Shown here: piece after piece, positions 60,160 through 64,000 of the stretch | Position numbering within the stretch: the first letter of the stretch is position 1 | How the letters are laid out: each line of letters opens with the position of its first letter | Assembly (NCBI GenBank): GCA_008692225.1 | Contig: VICG01000002.1 | Span: forward strand, 2,787,001 to 2,851,000 | DNA length: 64,000 nucleotides | Direction of reading: 5' to 3' | DNA from: Monilinia fructicola | Taxonomy: Eukaryota > Ascomycota > Leotiomycetes > Helotiales > Sclerotiniaceae | Program-made: the position numbers and the translations under genes | Notes under the pieces: model-generated | What the model was told of the DNA's origin: nothing | What the model saw: the letters and a program-made list of their open reading frames with translations, nothing else | Database searches by the model: none

Positions 60160-61123
60160 TCATCTCGCGGTGAGAGTGGGGAGATTGATGATGGGGTCGA
60201 ATTTGACGCCGCTGATGTTGGAAAAGACTTGATTGTTGTTGCCCAGGATGTTGTTGTTTCTGATGTTTGGATTAGTGGATGCTTTGCATTGTGGAAGAGC
60301 AGGCTAGGGTTGATTGAACTTACCCATTGTCGTTGCCGATGACGTTGCCATTCCTGATGTTTTGTTTAGTGCCATGTTCTGTATTGTGGAAGCGGGTCGG
60401 GGTTATGTGAACTTACCCCTTGGGTGGGACCGAGCTGGCATAGTTTCCCTTGGAATTTTGTCCTGATGGGAGGGAGCTGGCGAAGACATCCTTGATGGCA
60501 ACCCATACTCCATTGATGTATGCTGATTCGGTAGGAGTTGGGCTCAGGTGTGTGGGGGTGGTGGTGGTGGTATCACGTTCTTTTCTTACCTTTTTAGGGA
60601 TGTTCAATCCCGGCTCATCTCTCCCGATGGAATTCTCGTTACCAGATACATTATTATCTCCGTTTCCTGATTTGAAAGGATTCCCGTTCTTCAAATTGTC
60701 AGTAAGATTTTGATATAAGAGCAAAGAAACATACGGCATTCTCGTCATTAATATTTCCATCCCCAGTGGGATGAGCCGCACCACTAATGTCATTTAATCC
60801 AGATACAGATCCGCGGTGGAAGATACTGATTCGAGCGTTTCCATTGCCAGCAGCATTATCATCTGCAAAGGCACTGCTATCTTGATCATTGGGATCCTTC
60901 ACATTTCCATTCTAGAGTTTCTGGTAAGCAGTAGTTTAGAGAGAGAGCAACAAGATACATACATAGACTCCCTTCAGGTAGTTTTCATTCCATATACCGG
61001 TTGAGTCTCCGCCATCATTTCGGTTATCAGGTGCTGAAGTAAGACCTGATTTTGAGACGCGAGAGGGGCAGCAATTATAGAGCTTACGAGAGCTAAAAGT
61101 ACAAGAATGTCCTTGGTATGCAT
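60160..61123 (-). CDS. Secreted Gly/Asn-rich fungal protein, multi-exon
   Basis: Starts MHTKDILVLLALVSSIIAAP, a clear signal peptide. Modelled exons: 60963-61123, 60735-60911, then pieces beginning about 60689, 60530, 60356 and 60277, ending at 60160. Mature segments: APDNRNDGGDSTGIWNENYL, NGNVKDPNDQDSSAFADDNA, GNGNARISIFHRG, KSGNGDNNVSGNEN, YINGVWVAIKDVFASSLPSG, NGNVIGNDNG and NNNILGNNNQVFSNISG. The [NG]-N-x-[IV]-x-G-N-x-N pattern recurs in several exons, a pattern I recall from small secreted proteins of fungi. Frame before APDN is one base off near 61063, either an indel or a missed junction. The last exon boundaries are less certain because each exon is short and repeat-like. Possible wall or extracellular matrix protein; function unknown. 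Confidence 0.7.
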
Positions 61124-64000
61124 GATGGAAATTGGTGTAGAACGTTATCTAATTATTCGATGCTTATAAAACTGTTTGAATATACAAAGCGATAAAAAGA
61201 TGATAGTTTTTATTTCAGCGATGATTCATTTCCCTGCATCCAGTGAGGGCAGCTCGATCTTTAAATGTAGCTCATAACATCTCGAAAATTAGGAGACTGC
61301 CAAGCTTCAAAGCCAGACTCTAACAAGTTTGCAGATCTTCCAACGGATGCATCTGAGGATTATCGTAGGATTCTGTTTCAAAAGCGATCTCTGGTGAATA
61401 GATCGCGCAATCCAGCCTAGTACGTTGAGTGCGAAAATCCGCCAAATAATCCGTCAAACAATCCATTGAAATCTGTTAAATAATTTGTTGTTTTGAAAAC
61501 GTAATTTGGTGTTGAACCAACCAGATTTTATCGAATGCATTATGATCTACATTTTTGAATAATTTCTTGACGAATCTTACAACAAAATAGTTTGAAAATC
61601 TGAATTTGTAATGAAAGGTCTAGATCTTTTGAATACTTTGTATAGGAAGTAACATCCTATATTAAAAATATTTAATGGAAAATGGTAGTTCTTAAAATCT
61701 CTAAAACAATTAGGGTTTTCAGATTACTATAAACTTGTTGATAAAATTTCAGGGGTTTGTCATGTTAAATCCCGAATGGGTATATCCTAAAGCTACAGGC
61801 CTTGAATAACTTTGGTTAAATTTTCGTTGTTTTAAAGTTTTGAGTCAAAGTTTTAATATACTAAAATTTGAAGTTATTCTCACTTTCGCTTAATTCAGTT
61901 GTAGTGTCAAGGAGTGAAGGTTGGTAGAACCGTAGATAGAACAGTGGAATATATTGTAACTAGACTAATGAAGCTTATGTACTATAATGTCAACTACTAT
62001 TAATAGAGAAAGTAACAAAACTCTAACGAATGACAGTAATCAACTTGAAAAGGATAAGAACAGGTTGCTATTTCTAGTCTACACGTAGGTATCAATGCTC
62101 TACCTTTGGCCACGTGATCTAAGTTCCATATGGGGGTTCTCCACAATACAATTGATCGGCTCTTCGAGAATCTGTTGAGAAAGTGTAGACATTTGAAAAG
62201 CGGAATCCACAGTTAAACAATACAGATTATTTAACAGATTTTGCATCCAGACTAGCCCTTGATATAGTGAAGATATAGTATACGGAGGAATAAGAGGGAA
62301 TATATGCTATTGCAACTACCAAACTGAACTCTGCTACTATGTCATGAAATCAAAAAGGCAGGGTTGATAAGGTAAGGTTGGAACCAAACAAGCAAAAAAA
62401 GAAGTCATGGAATTGAGATCCATATGGAATAAGAGAGTGAAACCAGAGCCATCAAACTCAGAAATTAGAACTATACTAGCTAATGGGAAAGAAGACTTCC
62501 AGCTGCATGTTCCATAACCTTGATGGTCTGTGCCTTTGAAGAGTGCGATTACACTCTCAACCTAGTAGGTACTGATAACAAGCTCGAATCTGGGATTAGC
62601 GATATGGATGATACAAGCTTCGATTTTGTTCTGGGAAGGATTTCACTTGATGATGGAATCCTCCTTCCTGAGAATTGAGATAGAAAGGGATCAAAAGGTT
62701 ACCTGATCACCGTTAGGTAGGGATAAATGAAAGTTATAGGTACAAAAATGAGGATAATTTAATTGAAATACTTTCCGCCTATGAATTATCAGGAATGGGA
62801 AATGCTTCATTTCTCTTGACATCAACAAGATTCAGACAGTGCTAACTGTTGGTTATATATAGCAGGCCTTGCAAGAACAAGAGAAAGTCCTCGATTATTC
62901 TAAGATAGGGAATTCCCTATAGAACTAGAGAGGTTCAAGTAGAGAAGAGAGGTTGGAGGTGCAGAGACACTAATTCTCAAAGTAGTTAGATTTGATCTTA
63001 CTGGGATTAGATCGCTCTCAAAAAAGCTTGAATTGAATCTGTTCCTTCTTCACGGATGAATAGATGCAAAGGAAATAGAATATTCCAAGGTGTTAACCTT
63101 GGGGTAGGAATAGGATACCAGGATAGAAGCATCCGACCAGAAATCCCAACGCTTGGTTCTAAGCCTCTTTAGGCTTCCGGTGATATTTCTTTTGCCCTAA
63201 ACCTAAAGAAGCTAGTCTCTGATCTTCATTGCAGCATCGAAGTATTGATCCTTCCTCTCATACTCTGCCTGCAGAATAATCGGACAGATCTCCGGCGATG
63301 GGTAACATCGACCATCTATCTGGATATCACGATTCGGTGGTGCTATTGACGTGCAATGTCAGCGATACTGTACGATTGCTACAGCAAATAGTGTGGCAGG
63401 AATCTCCAACTCTTGGGCTTGTGTTTTGTTCGACTTCACATCATCGAGAACTACCTAGGTAACCTCGCGATTGATAGCTCAAAACCGAACCTCGACATTC
63501 TGATACACCCCAAAGAAATGGCAACATTCAAATCTGATTAATATAATTGCTCTTATGTCGATATCAAATTTGCTTTAGCACTGTAATATGTTTCGAAATT
63601 GGAAAGAATGAATTATGATGTCAATTCTCATTATGTTTATAAAAGTAAGCTTCATCCCCCTTTTCCATTTGGAGCGGCGTGTATGGGATTCGGGTTTTCA
63701 GGGGACTCAGGTTTTCTGCAACTCTCGAACCACTCTTCTCCCTAAGAAGGTAGTAAAGCATCATATTTTTGCCATTCCAGTGACGGTTTTATTTGTTGAT
63801 ATCATGGTACCGCACATGTATCATTTTTGATTAGCTCCATTCAGAACAGTATACATGTGATATCTCGAAGGTAATCATTTCATTATTTCAACGTCAGCTG
63901 AAGTGTATTTCGGTATTGGAGCTTGACACACTAACTTACCCCCTCCAGCTGCTTCCCTATCTTCCCTTCCCTTGCCTTACCTCCCAAATGATCCGACATT
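61124..64000. other. AT-rich gene-free right end
   Basis: No intact gene. Starts with the upstream region of the Gly/Asn-rich gene and continues as AT-rich DNA with many stops on both strands. A short open stretch at 63212-63358 (-) reads YPSPEICPIILQAEYERKDQ and is protein-like but isolated; it may be a relic or an exon of something unrecognised. The plus-strand frame at 63615-63830 is unsupported. Confidence 0.5.

Noticed and set aside
61200..63600. Search for reverse transcriptase, integrase or transposase
   Set aside because: No recognisable motif in any frame that could be read by eye; not called a transposon.
1..64000. tRNA, rRNA, CRISPR or prophage features
   Set aside because: No convincing A/B box pairs, rRNA segments or repeat-spacer arrays; tandem repeats here lack unique spacers.

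Overview
The window is nuclear DNA of a filamentous ascomycete, most likely a Sclerotiniaceae-type leotiomycete (Botrytis/Sclerotinia/Monilinia relatives). The genus is an inference from remembered protein similarity, not a search. Supporting features are short spliceosomal introns (about 48-105 bp, GT..AG with CTAAC-like branch sites), fungal orthologues, wide gene spacing with microsatellites, and AT-rich gene-poor blocks. No tRNA, rRNA, CRISPR or bacterial feature was seen.

Layout: 1-2.3 kb, sterol glucosyltransferase-like gene (-, runs off the left edge); 3.6-4.6 kb, Sec61-beta (-); 5.9-7.9 kb, Psr1-type phosphatase (-); 7.9-13.9 kb, a 6 kb gene-free block full of simple repeats; 13.9-16.5 kb, peroxisomal ABC half-transporter (+); 17.4-18.5 kb, ribosomal protein eL20 (-); 19.1-20.8 kb, Csn12-like PCI protein (+); 23.2-24.2 kb, BTB protein (-); 25.7-27.2 kb, alpha/beta hydrolase (-); 27.4-28.2 kb, AT-rich MITE-like element; 29.1-30.4 kb, Sds22 (+); 30.7-32.0 kb, xylose reductase (-); 33.8-36.3 kb, diverged tandem repeats; 36.5-37.3 kb, SRA-YDG protein (-); 37.3-43 kb, AT-rich gene-poor DNA with a possible relic gene; 43.0-45.9 kb, membrane GT2 glycosyltransferase (-); 48.7-50.1 kb, membrane-anchored GH16 (-); 51.3-52.6 kb, secreted Cys-containing protein (+); 54.1-55.7 kb, uncharacterised protein (+); 56.0-56.8 kb, Utp11 (-), divergent from Cmc1 (+, 57.1-57.6 kb); 58.6-59.3 kb, SET protein (+); 60.2-61.1 kb, secreted Gly/Asn-rich protein (-); 61-64 kb, AT-rich gene-free DNA.

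Most genes are unrelated housekeeping functions (secretion, ribosome, rRNA processing, mitochondrial assembly, phosphatase control, peroxisomal import, pentose metabolism). The GT2 and GH16 genes are a possible wall-polysaccharide neighbourhood.

The most striking window-wide signal is that about eight genes carry 1-base frame breaks, mostly duplicated bases in short runs, inside otherwise conserved reading frames. The ABC transporter alone has at least eight. Neighbouring genes are perfectly intact. This pattern looks more like uncorrected long-read insertion errors than natural decay, though decay is not excluded gene by gene. Splice models below were built by hand from splice sites and frame; lengths of intact models close exactly in frame.
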